DNA of 64,000 nucleotides from Bubalus kerabau (taxonomy: Eukaryota > Chordata > Mammalia > Artiodactyla > Bovidae), in NCBI RefSeq assembly GCF_029407905.1, contig NC_073646.1, forward strand, positions 18,122,001 through 18,186,000. The letters run 5' to 3'. This document shows, one piece after another, positions 1-10,012 of this stretch (position 1 is its first letter; each line of letters begins with the position of its first letter). The notes below the pieces were generated by a model, which ran no database searches, was not told the origin of the DNA, and worked only from the letters and a program-made list of their open reading frames with translations. The position numbers and the translations under genes are program-made.

Positions 1-147
1 GTGGTTCAGAATGGTGATCTGGCTGTATCTTGATTGTACTATGTTGGATCCAGGAATATTCTCTGGTTAGAAGCATAATTTAAACTGATGGTATAAATCA
101 TCAGATATTACTAAATTTTCAATTTGAGGGGACATGTTTTTTTTCAG
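1..147. other. CCP110 intron (partial)
   Basis: AT-rich sequence ending in a polypyrimidine tract and acceptor; nothing else seen. Confidence 0.7.
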
Positions 148-278
148 AAGGCGAGGAGATACTAAAAAGCAAGATATTAGCTTTTGAAGAAATGCGGAAG
201 AGACTAGAAGAACAGCATGCCCAGCAGTTATCACTACTCATAGCTGAGCAGGAAAGGGAACAGGAAAGACTGCAAAAG
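148..278 (+). CDS. CCP110: CCP110 coding exon (in-window exon 1)
   Basis: A T-rich tract and CAG acceptor end at 147, and the donor GTGAGG starts at 279. The exon begins with the last two bases of a split codon. It encodes an uninterrupted coiled-coil-like stretch rich in Glu and Gln ([15 protein letters not shown]...[11 protein letters not shown]). Confidence 0.95.
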
Positions 279-3200
279 GTGAGGAATTAAAATGTAGAGA
301 TATAGGGCTGGTGAGTGGAATTTTGGTCATGTAGAGGATATTTATATTGTTACTTATGTGTATCTTACTCTAAGGGGGTCATTGATTTTGTTACATGGAT
401 GGTATTTTTATTGCCGGAGTATGAGTTACAATATTTAGATGCTTATCTAAAAGTAAATGCATAATCTATCAAAAGGATACTTAATTGAATCCTTGATTCA
501 AAATTTTTAATATTTTAAAAGGTATTTTATAAGTAGATGCTGAAATATGCCTTCTGTAAGGGTATATTAGAAGAGGAAGGACACTTGTTTTAAGATTATT
601 ACATTTTAGAATTAGTTAAACAAATTGTCAGTTTTATTTGAGGGAGGAAAACCTAAAGTAATAATTTGCTGATAATCATACATACTTTTAGCTAAGCCTA
701 AAATGATACTCTTTGGAGATGTAATTAAACAAAAGAGCCTACCACATTGTAATAAACTTAATCTGCAGGACATAGAAGAACAGGAGAAAATGTTAAAAGA
801 GAAGACGATAATTACAGCAGAAGCCTCTGAATTGGACATTAGCAATGCTGTGGACTTAGAATGGAGAAAGATAAGTGACTCTGGTTTACTAGACACAATG
901 CTGTCTCAAGTGGACTCACTCCATACTTCGAATTCAAATAGTTCTGGTAAATATTAAAAAATCATTTAACATTTAAGAAAATTATCCTATACTAAGATAT
1001 TTTGTTTGGCACACTTTAAAATTGTACCTCCTTTCTATTAGTCATCACATGTCCAACCCGCTGCTATTTGCCAGCTGCTTACTAACTGATGAAAAATGAA
1101 ATGATAGCAGCAAAGACCAGTGAGCAGGTGTTCATGAAGAAAAGCCACCTTAGCAAGGAAAATATCAGGAAATTTGACTCAGAGCCCAGTCTTTGTTCAC
1201 TCATGCAGCAGGTGATATTCTTCAAGGGAAAACTCAGTTTGCTATCTCCTGGGTGATGTTGAATTACATCTCATTTCCCAGCCCCAATAAGAGCTTATCT
1301 TCAATTATCCTGAAATGCTCTTTGTGTTGAAAAGATCCATCTGGTGTATAAGCTTGAAGTCCATAAATATTTTAAGTCTGCATGTGGATCAATTTCAGAG
1401 GAGTTGTTATTCTTAATGAGTGTCATGTTTATTTGGACGTTCTGTGTATTCTAATTGTTTTGACATCAAATACAATACTATGTGTATGTTTCTCAAGGTT
1501 TCACAAGTTCTGCCCTACAACATAGCTTTGCTTCTGCAAATGAAGTACCATTCTACCTCTGGGGATCATCAAGTAGTGGCTTGACCAAACTCTCAGTAAC
1601 AAGGCCTTTTGGAAGGGCCAAAACTAAGTGGTCTCAGGTGGGCAAACTTAATGATATATGCATGCATGTTTGTCTTTCTTTTAAATTTTATTTTGTTTTT
1701 GGCTGTACCATATGGCATGTGGGATCTGGCATGCAGGATCTTGTTTCCTTGACCAGGGATTGAACCCAGGCCCCCTGCAGTGGAGGCACAGAATATTAAC
1801 CACTGGACTGCCAGGGATGTCCCTAATCTGTCTTTTTTAAAGAGCTACATTATCTTAAGTTCTAGTTCTACAAGTGAACCATAAATATTTTGTGATACAT
1901 CAGAAGCTTAGCTTTTATTAGATATTAAACAACACAGCAAACACATATAGAAGAATTTCATATGTACAAACTATTCATTGTAATAGATAAGAAAACAGTC
2001 TTGAGTATAATGTTCAGGTTATTAAATTGTTGTGTCTATACTATTTCTTCTAGGTTTTCAGTCCAGAAGTACAAGCAAAATTTAACAAAGTAACTGCAGT
2101 GGCAAAAGGATTCCTTACTCGTAGGCTTATGCAGACAGATAAGCTGAAACAACTTCGACAAACTGTAAAAGTAAGAGGATTGTGTACATTGTATTGCATT
2201 TCCATCTCAGTTTCTATCAGTGTTCTGACACGGTTGACAATTGAGTTCAGTACTTAGGCAGATTAAATACTTTCAGTCCCTTTAAAAGCTTAAATTTTAG
2301 AAATTGATTGATCTCATTCAGATAATTTTTAAAAATAGGTGAATGAAGTAGGTTGTGCATTTTTTGTCTCACTTTAAAGAGGGTGCTGTTTGACTTCTGA
2401 TGTAATAGTTTTATTTGCATACTTAAATTTGTTTTGACTGAAAAAAAGAACACAAACTCCAGTGATCATGAAATCTTCCTAGAAAAATGAAGGAGCGTTT
2501 CTTTTTTCAGGATACTATGGAATTTATAAGAAGTTTTCAGTCAGAAGCACCTTTAAAGAGAGGAGTTGTTTCAGCACAAGATGCTTCTCTTCAGGAAAGA
2601 GTGTTAGCTCAGGTAATGCATGTGTCCTCAAGGCTCTTAGGAAATGAAAATGTTTTATTTCTCTCCCTTGATTGAACCACTGAAAGTAGGTTTCAATTAA
2701 AACTTTAACCTTTTTCTTTAAGAGTACATAATATTACTGACCTCTAACCTCATCTTTTTTAAATTGGTATAATATTTTCTTCTTTTGAACTTAGTTGCGA
2801 GCTGCCCTGTATGGCATTCATGACATATTCTTTGTAATGGATGCAGCTGAAAGAATGTCTATTCTACATCATGATCGAGAAGTTCGCAAAGAGAAAATGC
2901 TCAGGCAAATGGTACGTTTCATGATTTTTAAATTAGTGAATGATGAAAAACACATTTCTTTCCTTTACACTCACAAGATACTTCTCATAGCAAATATGTG
3001 GGTTTTCCTCCCACACCAGATCTCTGACACCAGCTGGGTGTCCTATGATTCAGTTCAGTTCTGATACCATCTACCTGGTGTCAGTGTCAGATGCTACAAG
3101 ATAGGGAGGCATTCATATAAGACTGTGCCCCTCTTGAGATGCCAATCTCAGGTTCCATGTTGTATTTCTGACCAATTGGCTATAAATTGGGGTTCCCATG

Positions 3201-6200
3201 AACACTTTCTCTACTCTGGTTTGAAAATTTTTCTAGAATGGCCTACAGAACACAGGGAAACCTTTGCTTACATTTAATGGTTTATTATATAATAAAGGAT
3301 ACAGTAACAGATAGAGATGAAGAGCCAGAAGGAGAGATGCACAGGGTGCGGGTGGAAGGGTCTTGAGAGCAGGAGCTTCCATCCTGTGGAGGCTGTGCGC
3401 CACCTTCTCAGCATAGGGACGTGTATTTTGGGTTTTTATGGAGGGTTCATCATGAAGGCATGATTGATTATTGACTCAATTTCTAGCCTCAGTCCTGCCC
3501 CAGATGATAGGGGGTGAGACTGAAAGTTCTAAGGCTGTAATCATGTTGGTCTTTCTGGTGACTAGCCCTTATCCAGAGACCCTCAGGTTTATCTTATTAG
3601 AACAGAAGGTGCTTTGGGAAATTCCCTGGCAACCCAGTGGTTAGGGCTCGGTGCTTTTACTGTCAGAGCCCAGGTTTGAAAAAAAGAAAAGAGGATGCTT
3701 TTGTCACCCAGGAAATTCCAAAAGATTTAGGAGCTCTGTGTCAAGAACCAAAGTCCAAGATTGAACATTAGGAAAAAAAGATGATCCTGTCACTCAGGAT
3801 ATTTGATTACAAGAGTTTTAGGAGCTTTGTGTCAGGAACTGGGTTCAAAGACCAAATATTAATAGGAACTAGGGGTATATTTATTTATCTATCTATAATT
3901 ACTTCACAATGAGGTGGTTCTGGGTTTGGAGTCATTGATACTAAATATCATTCTTTATTGATTTTAGCACCCTTCCTACAATTCTTAAAACACAGTTCTC
4001 AGGATTACCAAAAATAGTTAAATCTGTAGACAAATTGAAAAGAAACTGGTAAAAGGATTATATACTGTTTTGTGATTAGGTTTTTGAATTAAGCATGGCA
4101 TGCTGCTTGGATGACTCATTAAAAAACTATTGACTGTTCTTGATTAAATATCCTTGAAACTATCATGTGCATAGTTCCTCTTTTATAAATGAGAAATAGA
4201 AAACAGGCTCCAAATTAATTTGAAATACAGTTGCTCCTTGAACAATGTGGGGGATTAGGGGTGGCCCACTGTCAAAAATCTGAGTATAACTTTTGACTTC
4301 CCAACAACTTAACTACTTACTAGCCTACTGTTGATCAGAAGCCTCACCAATAGCATGAACAATCAACATGTATTTTGTATATTATATGTCTTATATACTG
4401 TGTCCTTACAGTAAAATAAGCTAAAGAAAATAATAGAGTATATTTACCATACTGTACTATATCAATACCATAAATTTATGTTGTTTGTTTACAAGATGAA
4501 TCCTGTCTTGCAGTACCTACAGCAGTATTGTCTTTTATGATACAAAACACTGAAGATGCTATATGTATTACTAACATTAGACATAAAAAATGAAAAGATA
4601 ACATGTAACATGAAGAAGAAATTCATGTTTATTTACAGGTATAATGATTCATGCATTGATAATGAAGAGACAGCAATATGTTTGATTTCTGGGAGCCTAG
4701 TATAATCACTGTGATTACTTCATAGTAGACTGGCCTGTACACTAAATAATGTGCTGCTGTGCTGTGCTAAGTCGCTTCAGTTGTGTCTGACTTTTTGTGA
4801 CCCCATGGACTATAATCTACCAGGCTTCTCTGTCCATGGGATTCTCCAGGCAAGAATACTAGAGTGGGTTGTCTTTGCTGTCTTCCAGGGGATCTTCTCA
4901 ACCCAGGGATCAAACCTGAGTCTCTTATGTCTCCTGCAATGGCAGGCGGGTTCTTTACCACTAGCACCACCTGGGAAGCCCACACTAAAGAATAAATCAT
5001 CATAATTATGACCTACAGTGTTACAGTTATGTTCATAAGACAGTATTGGAAACTGTTAGCCTTTTTCCTTTTTTAACACCATTTACCTGTTATGATATGC
5101 TGCAGTTGAAAGAGAAGAGAGCAGGAGGGAGGGATAAAGAGAGAGGCTGGCATATTATATGGTAATGTAACTTTGAAAGCAAAGTTATAAAACAGAAAAT
5201 AAACATTAATTTTATGTGAAATACTCACACCTTATGCTTATAAGGATAGACCAGTAGATACATATATTTTATGCATTCATGACATACTTAATTTTTTTGG
5301 ACATTTCTAGGTTATACAGTTCATCTTTGAGTTTTTAAAAATTGTCACAAATCTCAAAAAAATTTCCAATACATTTGTTGAAAAAAGTCTGGATATATGT
5401 CACCCGGGCAGTTTAAACCTGTGTTGTTCAAGGGTCAGCTGTATATCAGAGTGTTGGAAATCTGTGGTTTGAATCAGTGATCTTAGTGGGGTTGGCAAAA
5501 GAGAAACAAGCCAAATTTATATTATTGGGGAAAATAATTTTAATTAATTTTGAAAAATCAGATTGTTTCAATTGTAAAGACTAGGTTAAAGTTCAAAATG
5601 TTAGTAAGAGAAGTCTTTCCATACAATTTGAGATCATCCTATACTATAATACAGTGGTATTACTGATACCACTAGAGCTTCATGTTACTTTTGTCTTAAA
5701 GGATAAAATGAAAAGTCCACGAGTGGCTCTTTCAGCTGCAACACAGAAGTCTCTTGATAGGAAGAAGTACATGAAGTAAGTTTTTCATGCCTTGTCACAT
5801 TCTAATTTAATTATTATCAGGCCAATTGATTTTAATCATCTGTTGGTTTGTATTTTCAAATTAGAAATAAAGAACAGTTGACTCTTCTTTAACTAGGGTG
5901 ATAGAAGTTCCCTTGTATAGAGAGTTTTATTAAAATCAGGTGGTAAAATCTGGTTTTATCAGTAGATAAATGTATTAATAAAGTATGTCAGTGTCAGCTT
6001 GTATAATTGATAGCTAATCAAATAATCTTAAAAATACTTAATCCTTATGTTCAATGTTAATTTTATCTTTTAAATATATTCTTTTTCAAATATTCTAAAG
6101 ACTTCATAGTGGGAAAAACTTAATGCAAAGAATATTCTGAAACTATCCTATTAAAACTCTTCTTTCTTGAAATTTGTCTTTAGTATGCTTATTACAGGTC

Positions 6201-9200
6201 TTCCAGTAGTGTACCAACTTTGAAATGATTTGTTTCTCTCATCCTGTATCAGATTTGTAATCATGTATTTTCTCCCTTTCTAAAAACATTATTTGTATGT
6301 CCTTATTTTTATATTGTGTTAGGGCTGCAGAAATGGGAATGCGAAGTAAGAAATTTCTGGTTAAGCAAAATCCTTCTGAAACAAGGTGAGAAAAATCACA
6401 GTCTCACTGAGAGACTTTTTTAACTTTTAAGGGGAAGAAAATTTTATAAATCCCAAGCCTTTTATTAGCTTTGTTCTCCTTTACATCAGTAAATCTCTCC
6501 CTGTTGAGTTGGAGGCTGAGAGGGTCAGAATCCACAGTAATACCTGGTCATGTGCAAGGTCATGTGTCAGACCAGATGTTCCTGGAGCCTTCTGTAGGAC
6601 ATAGAAATTTGAGCCCCATATGTCTTTGAGTTCAGTTTGCAGTCTCAGGGGTCTTGGATATTTACTTTAAAGTCTTAGAAGGTTAAACTTAACTGTGACC
6701 TGTTTTGTGCTCTTACAAGAGTGTTTTATTTCTTAGATGTTTGAAAGGAAAAATTGGCTTTTGTAAAGTACACAAATAAATTATCTAAAAGCACAGGGTT
6801 AATACTTATGTTAGATATCTCCTGATAAAAAAAACCAAGGTTTGGCCTCTTGGTGAGCATTTAAGCACCAAATTAATATGCTTTAATCACTTCGTTTTCC
6901 TTTGTGGTAATTTATAGACCAGATCATTGCATAGTTGACTTCTTCCTCACTGTTTCTTTCATCTATTGAAAGACAATAGGGGAAAAACTGAATTTATCCT
7001 GTTGATTAATTTTTATTTACTTTGTCAACAGAGTCCTTCAGCCAAATCAAGGACAGAATGCACCTGTTCATAGGCTACTGAGTAGACAAGGGTAAGAATT
7101 CAACACACATGGGTATTTAAAAATATTCAAATCGAGATTAGATCTGAGAGGGAAAAATAACATAGTGCTTTTTATGTAAAAGATAATTATTTTAAAATGT
7201 GATCTTTTTATAGCATTAGGAAGAGCTTTTAATGTTTTGTTCAAAGATAACCCTTTGGTGTACTGTTGTGTATTATATTTTAATTATCATCTTTTGTTGG
7301 TGTGTTTTTACTTTTCATTTCATACCATTTTGCTCATTAAATATTGTAAACATCCATATAGTACGTTCAGCATCACCAAAGTGATTCTCCAACAAAGCAT
7401 AAGCTATAGTTTAGTGGTTATCGTCTCCTGCTGAAGCAAAAGTATAGTTTTCTTACTGTGCGCATGCATGAGACTTAAATTCTCTTCAAGCTTATTTGTG
7501 CTTTGAACAGTTGATGCAGTATGGTTGCTTTTTTTGAATGTTGAACATTTAGAACTTAATGCAAGTGACTTATTAATTTTTTTATATTCAATTAGAACCC
7601 CTAAGACATCAGTGAAGGGGGTTGTGCAAAATAGACAGAAGTCTTCACAGAGCAGAGTGCCTAGCAGAGCGCCTGTTTCAGGTGTGTAACAAATTCCTGA
7701 AACCTGTTCGATAGAAAGACGTGCACAAGCTGCCCCATAACGCAGGCCATACCAGGGCGATACGGTGTCTTTCCTTGCCACCATAATTTTGGCATATTCA
7801 CAGTCGTTCTCACTGGTGATCATTTGTGTTAGTATCTTATGGCAGTCAGGAGATCTTAGTAAAATTGTGGTTCAGTGTAAATTCCATGAAGATACTATGT
7901 ATTTTTTAATTTGAAAAATTTGTAGAATTATACACACTTAATTCAGAAGAGTTTTTATAAATGAGTAAAATATAATGATCTATCTAAATCTGTGCATGTC
8001 TATTCAGTTTTGGGTCAGTGCATCCCCCAGGAATATTTGTATCTGCACATAAGGGGAAGAATTTTTCCCTCTGACTACAGGGTCACATGTGAATATGCCA
8101 AGTGTGAGGGGGTAAGGGCTTAATCTTTTGCTCAATAAGAAGCTTGAGCTAAATGTCTTTGTATTCATTATTTGAGAATTATTTAAGGATTAAACAAAAA
8201 AATGTGTTTTGAAATCCTATTTATGGTGGCAGAAAGAAATTCGTTGTTGAGCTAATGCAAAACCTTTAAGCTAATGTTTTAATGTTTTTAGCTACCTTTG
8301 TTAAGACACTATGATAAGCTCACCAAAAATTATGTGATCCATTAAAAATACTTTCAAACTGTTTTGCTTTAACTAGACTGCTTTCTAAACTTTTAAAAGA
8401 AATCTAATCACCAGGCAAGGAAAATTAAATCTTTAACAGTTCTAATCTTCCTATTAATATATTTTAGAGCTTTTATTACTAAGTGATTTCCTCCAGATTA
8501 GGAGGGAACAAGCAACAAATTTTTTCATGTTATTCACATAAGTTCAAAGAAGGAACAAGATATTGATTACAACTTTGAATTGATTGCTCACCTTTTGCAT
8601 GTATTAATAGTGAGTTTAATTCATAATGTTGAATATGTAGATAATTTAAAAGGTCATCTTTTGGAATTCACTGCAAGTGACAGTCAATGGAGCTGTTTTA
8701 AAGGGATTAGAGAGTTGAAAATCCTGCTTATTCCAGAGGTTGGATCAGCTTGTTTGAAAGATAACCATTTGGACCAAACACCAGATCTGTTGCTTGTGAA
8801 GTTTTGTGAAATTTTAAGACATTTTCAGTTTTTTATCATGTTAGCATTAAATAATTTGATAAATCTAGCTAGTTGGCAAGTTATTGAAGAATAAGTTTTG
8901 TTTTGCTTAGTATTATCTATTCCCACAGTGACTACTTTCCATATTCTTTTCTCATGCATTTCATCTCCACTATTTGTCACTTGTGAACCTATAAGAAAAA
9001 TAGCAACTACTGTTTTCTTTTCAGTAATACGCAACAGTATAAGGGATGAATAGAAAGTCATTGCAGTTAATGTGTACAATGAAGTTCAGTACTTAGAACT
9101 ATTGTGGTTAAAAATATACTTAACCCTTAATTATACATGTTCATTCAAACATGTATAATTAATATGTATCTAACAAGTACAAAAATTCTCTCCTGTTTTT

Positions 9201-10012
9201 TCCTAAAGATTTATTTATACATGAGTGCATATTTAGACAATTGAAAAAGACTAAAGAATTTTATCCCTTTACATAAACCGAAAATTTCTGTTATGAATGA
9301 CTAAAATTCTGTGAATCTCAACACAGGGATCCATAGTTGCTTTTGAAAAGACTATTCTGTCTTCCTTAAATTTTTAATGGCCTGGATTATGTTTCAAAGA
9401 AATTTGAAATTATGCATTGATTTTACCTACATTACATGTTCTAATAAAAGAACATACCTTTTATTAAGCATTTTACAGAAAGTTCAGTTTTGTTATAATA
9501 GACTATCAATCTCTCAGCTTGAAGTAGAGTTCTGAGGTGTTTGAACTGCAGTTTGTTGCAAAGCAGTTAAAGTTGTTGATAGTTTTTACAAACTAAATTG
9601 CAATCTCTGATCTCACATATTTTAAGACATTTGTTTTATGTCTTGTGCTTTAGAGTTTATAGTGAAATTCAAAAACTGCTGATTAGAGTAGGAGACAGTA
9701 ATGCAAAATGGTTAAGTAAAATAATGAATCAGGTGGAATTGGGTTCTCAGAGTTTCTACTTCTTACTCTGTTGTTTATACAAGTGACTAGTACCCTTAAA
9801 ATAGTATAGCAATTTTGACCTAATGATTATTTTACATAAGGATTAAATATGTTAATATGTTTTGCTTAGTTCAGTGCCTGGTACATAGTGAGCAGTCATT
9901 AAATGGTATTATAGAAAAACCCACACTGAGAAATAATATTAGTTTTGCTCTGTTTCCAGGAGTATATGCAGGAAAAATCCAAAGAAAGCGGCCAAATGTT
10001 GCGACAATTTAA
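148..10012 (+). CDS. CCP110: CCP110 (centriolar coiled-coil protein 110, CP110), 3' part, spliced CDS
   Basis: Eleven segments join in frame: 148-278, 769-946, 1498-1637, 2054-2170, 2511-2612, 2795-2911, 5702-5775, 6323-6385, 7032-7091, 7596-7681 and 9960-10012 (stop TAA at 10010). Every junction is GT-AG. Together they encode the last 372 residues; the 5' half of the gene lies upstream of the window. I recognise the protein as CP110 from its C-terminal region. The first two exons form a charged, heptad-like helix rich in Glu, Gln and Lys. The fourth has an IQ-like basic helix ([20 protein letters not shown]). The tail is basic and ends RKRPNVATI. Known from the family: CP110 caps the distal end of centrioles, works with CEP97, binds calmodulin and CEP290, blocks cilium assembly, and is degraded through cyclin F. 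Assigning the basic helix to calmodulin binding is inference. VPS35L follows head-to-tail about 4.3 kb downstream of the poly(A) signal. Confidence 0.97.
279..1497. other. CCP110 introns around exon 2
   Basis: Outside exon 769-946 this is AT-rich intronic sequence. I recognise no repeat, RNA gene or regulatory site. Confidence 0.6.
769..946 (+). CDS. CCP110: CCP110 coding exon (in-window exon 2)
   Basis: The acceptor CTGCAG ends at 768 and the donor GTAAAT starts at 947. The exon continues the charged helix ([12 protein letters not shown]), then a Ser/Asn-rich segment (HTSNSNSSG). It ends after the first base of a Gly codon, which the next exon completes. Confidence 0.95.
1498..1637 (+). CDS. 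CCP110: CCP110 coding exon (in-window exon 3)
   Basis: The acceptor is CTCAAG and the donor GTGGGC. The product contains [20 protein letters not shown], a strongly recognisable CP110 segment. The exon ends in phase 0. Confidence 0.94.
1686..1828 (-). mobile_element. CHR-type SINE (tRNA-Glu derived), antisense
   Basis: The antisense of the tRNA-Glu head is seen (GACCAGGGATTGAACCC, then CCACTGGACTGCCAGGGA). Similar direct repeats TGTCTTTCTTTTAAA (1671-1685) and TGTCTTTTTTAAA (1829-1841) look like a diverged target-site duplication. Confidence 0.75.
2054..2170 (+). CDS. CCP110: CCP110 coding exon (in-window exon 4), basic IQ-like helix
   Basis: This exon has 39 whole codons between the acceptor TTCTAG and donor GTAAGA. 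It encodes a basic amphipathic helix with GFLTRRLMQ, which resembles an IQ/calmodulin-binding element. It also contains an Arg-Arg-Leu that could read as an RxL motif. CP110 is known to bind calmodulin and cyclins, but assigning these particular residues is inference. Confidence 0.95.
2511..2612 (+). CDS. CCP110: CCP110 coding exon (in-window exon 5)
   Basis: This exon has 34 whole codons, an acceptor CTTTTTTCAG and a donor GTAATG. It encodes [18 protein letters not shown] and continues in frame from exon 4 into exon 6. Confidence 0.95.
2795..2911 (+). CDS. CCP110: CCP110 coding exon (in-window exon 6)
   Basis: This exon has 39 whole codons, an acceptor AACTTAG and a donor GTACGT. It encodes [20 protein letters not shown], a conserved-looking helical segment, then a Lys/Arg-rich helix. 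The following intron (2912-5701) is the transposon-rich one. Confidence 0.96.
3050..3890. repeat. Old LTR-like interspersed repeat, copy 1
   Basis: This shares diagnostic blocks with copies near 33.7 kb and 38.7 kb, including GGTTCCCATGA, a CTAGAATGGC/CACAGAAC block, and GGGTTTTTATGGAGG. The ending is TTTAGGAGCTCTGTGTCA-like. It looks like an ancient mammalian ERV-type LTR; I cannot name the family with certainty. A short CHR SINE fragment interrupts it. Confidence 0.45.
3617..3681 (+). mobile_element. CHR-type SINE fragment
   Basis: Begins AAATTCCCTGGCAACCCAGT and runs through GGTTAGGGCTCGGTGC to CCCAGGTTTGA, the 5' tRNA-Glu-like head of a CHR SINE. It sits within the old LTR-like repeat. 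Confidence 0.6.
4228..5441. mobile_element. Tigger/mariner-type DNA transposon remnant with terminal inverted repeats
   Basis: The left end reads TA-CAGTTGCTCCTTGAACAA and the right end, on the other strand, TA-CAGCTGACCCTTGAACAA. They are inverted repeats flanked by TA dinucleotides (4226-4227 and 5442-5443), the mariner-superfamily target duplication. No transposase frame remains. A Bov-tA SINE is inserted inside. Confidence 0.75.
4751..4981 (-). mobile_element. Bov-tA SINE, antisense, with target-site duplication
   Basis: Read on the minus strand it starts GGCTTCCCAGGTGGTGCTAG and continues into the Bov-A part. Flanking repeats ACACTAAATAAT (4739-4750) and ACACTAAAGAAT (4982-4993) differ at one base. 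Confidence 0.9.
5702..5775 (+). CDS. CCP110: CCP110 coding exon (in-window exon 7)
   Basis: The acceptor is CTTAAAG and the donor GTAAGT. The exon encodes [20 protein letters not shown] and ends two bases into a Lys codon that exon 8 completes. Confidence 0.94.
6323..6385 (+). CDS. CCP110: CCP110 coding exon (in-window exon 8)
   Basis: A short 63-nt exon with acceptor TGTTAG and donor GTGAGA. It encodes [20 protein letters not shown] and ends in a split Arg codon. Confidence 0.93.
7032..7091 (+). CDS. CCP110: CCP110 coding exon (in-window exon 9)
   Basis: A short 60-nt exon with acceptor CAACAG and donor GTAAGA. It encodes [19 protein letters not shown], a probably disordered segment near the C terminus. 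Confidence 0.92.
7596..7681 (+). CDS. CCP110: CCP110 coding exon (in-window exon 10)
   Basis: The acceptor is CAATTAG and the donor GTGTGT. The exon encodes [15 protein letters not shown] and a Ser/Arg-rich run. If the following intron were retained, the frame would read Gly-Val and then stop at 7687-7689, removing the basic tail. Confidence 0.93.
7682..9865. other. CCP110 last intron, mostly unrecognised
   Basis: AT-rich intron with chance ORFs only. A patch at about 7690-7830 is slightly richer in CpG than its surroundings. No repeat was named with confidence. Confidence 0.55.
9866..9915 (+). repeat. MIR SINE tail fragment
   Basis: CAGTGCCTGGTACATAGTGA followed by an AATGG-type end is the 3' portion of MIR, just upstream of the last CCP110 exon. 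Confidence 0.55.
9960..10012 (+). CDS. CCP110: CCP110 terminal coding segment (in-window exon 11)
   Basis: The acceptor TTTCCAG ends at 9959. The split Gly codon is completed and the frame reads [16 protein letters not shown] to TAA at 10010-10012. The exon continues as the 3'UTR. Confidence 0.94.

Larger units (their letters stand above)
5776..7595. other. CCP110 introns between exons 7 and 10
   Basis: Apart from exons 6323-6385 and 7032-7091 this is AT-rich intron. No repeat or RNA gene was recognised. Confidence 0.6.

Noticed and set aside
8580..8894. A 104-codon + strand ORF in the last CCP110 intron
   Set aside because: AT-rich intron, no family resemblance, not framed by splice sites that join CCP110.
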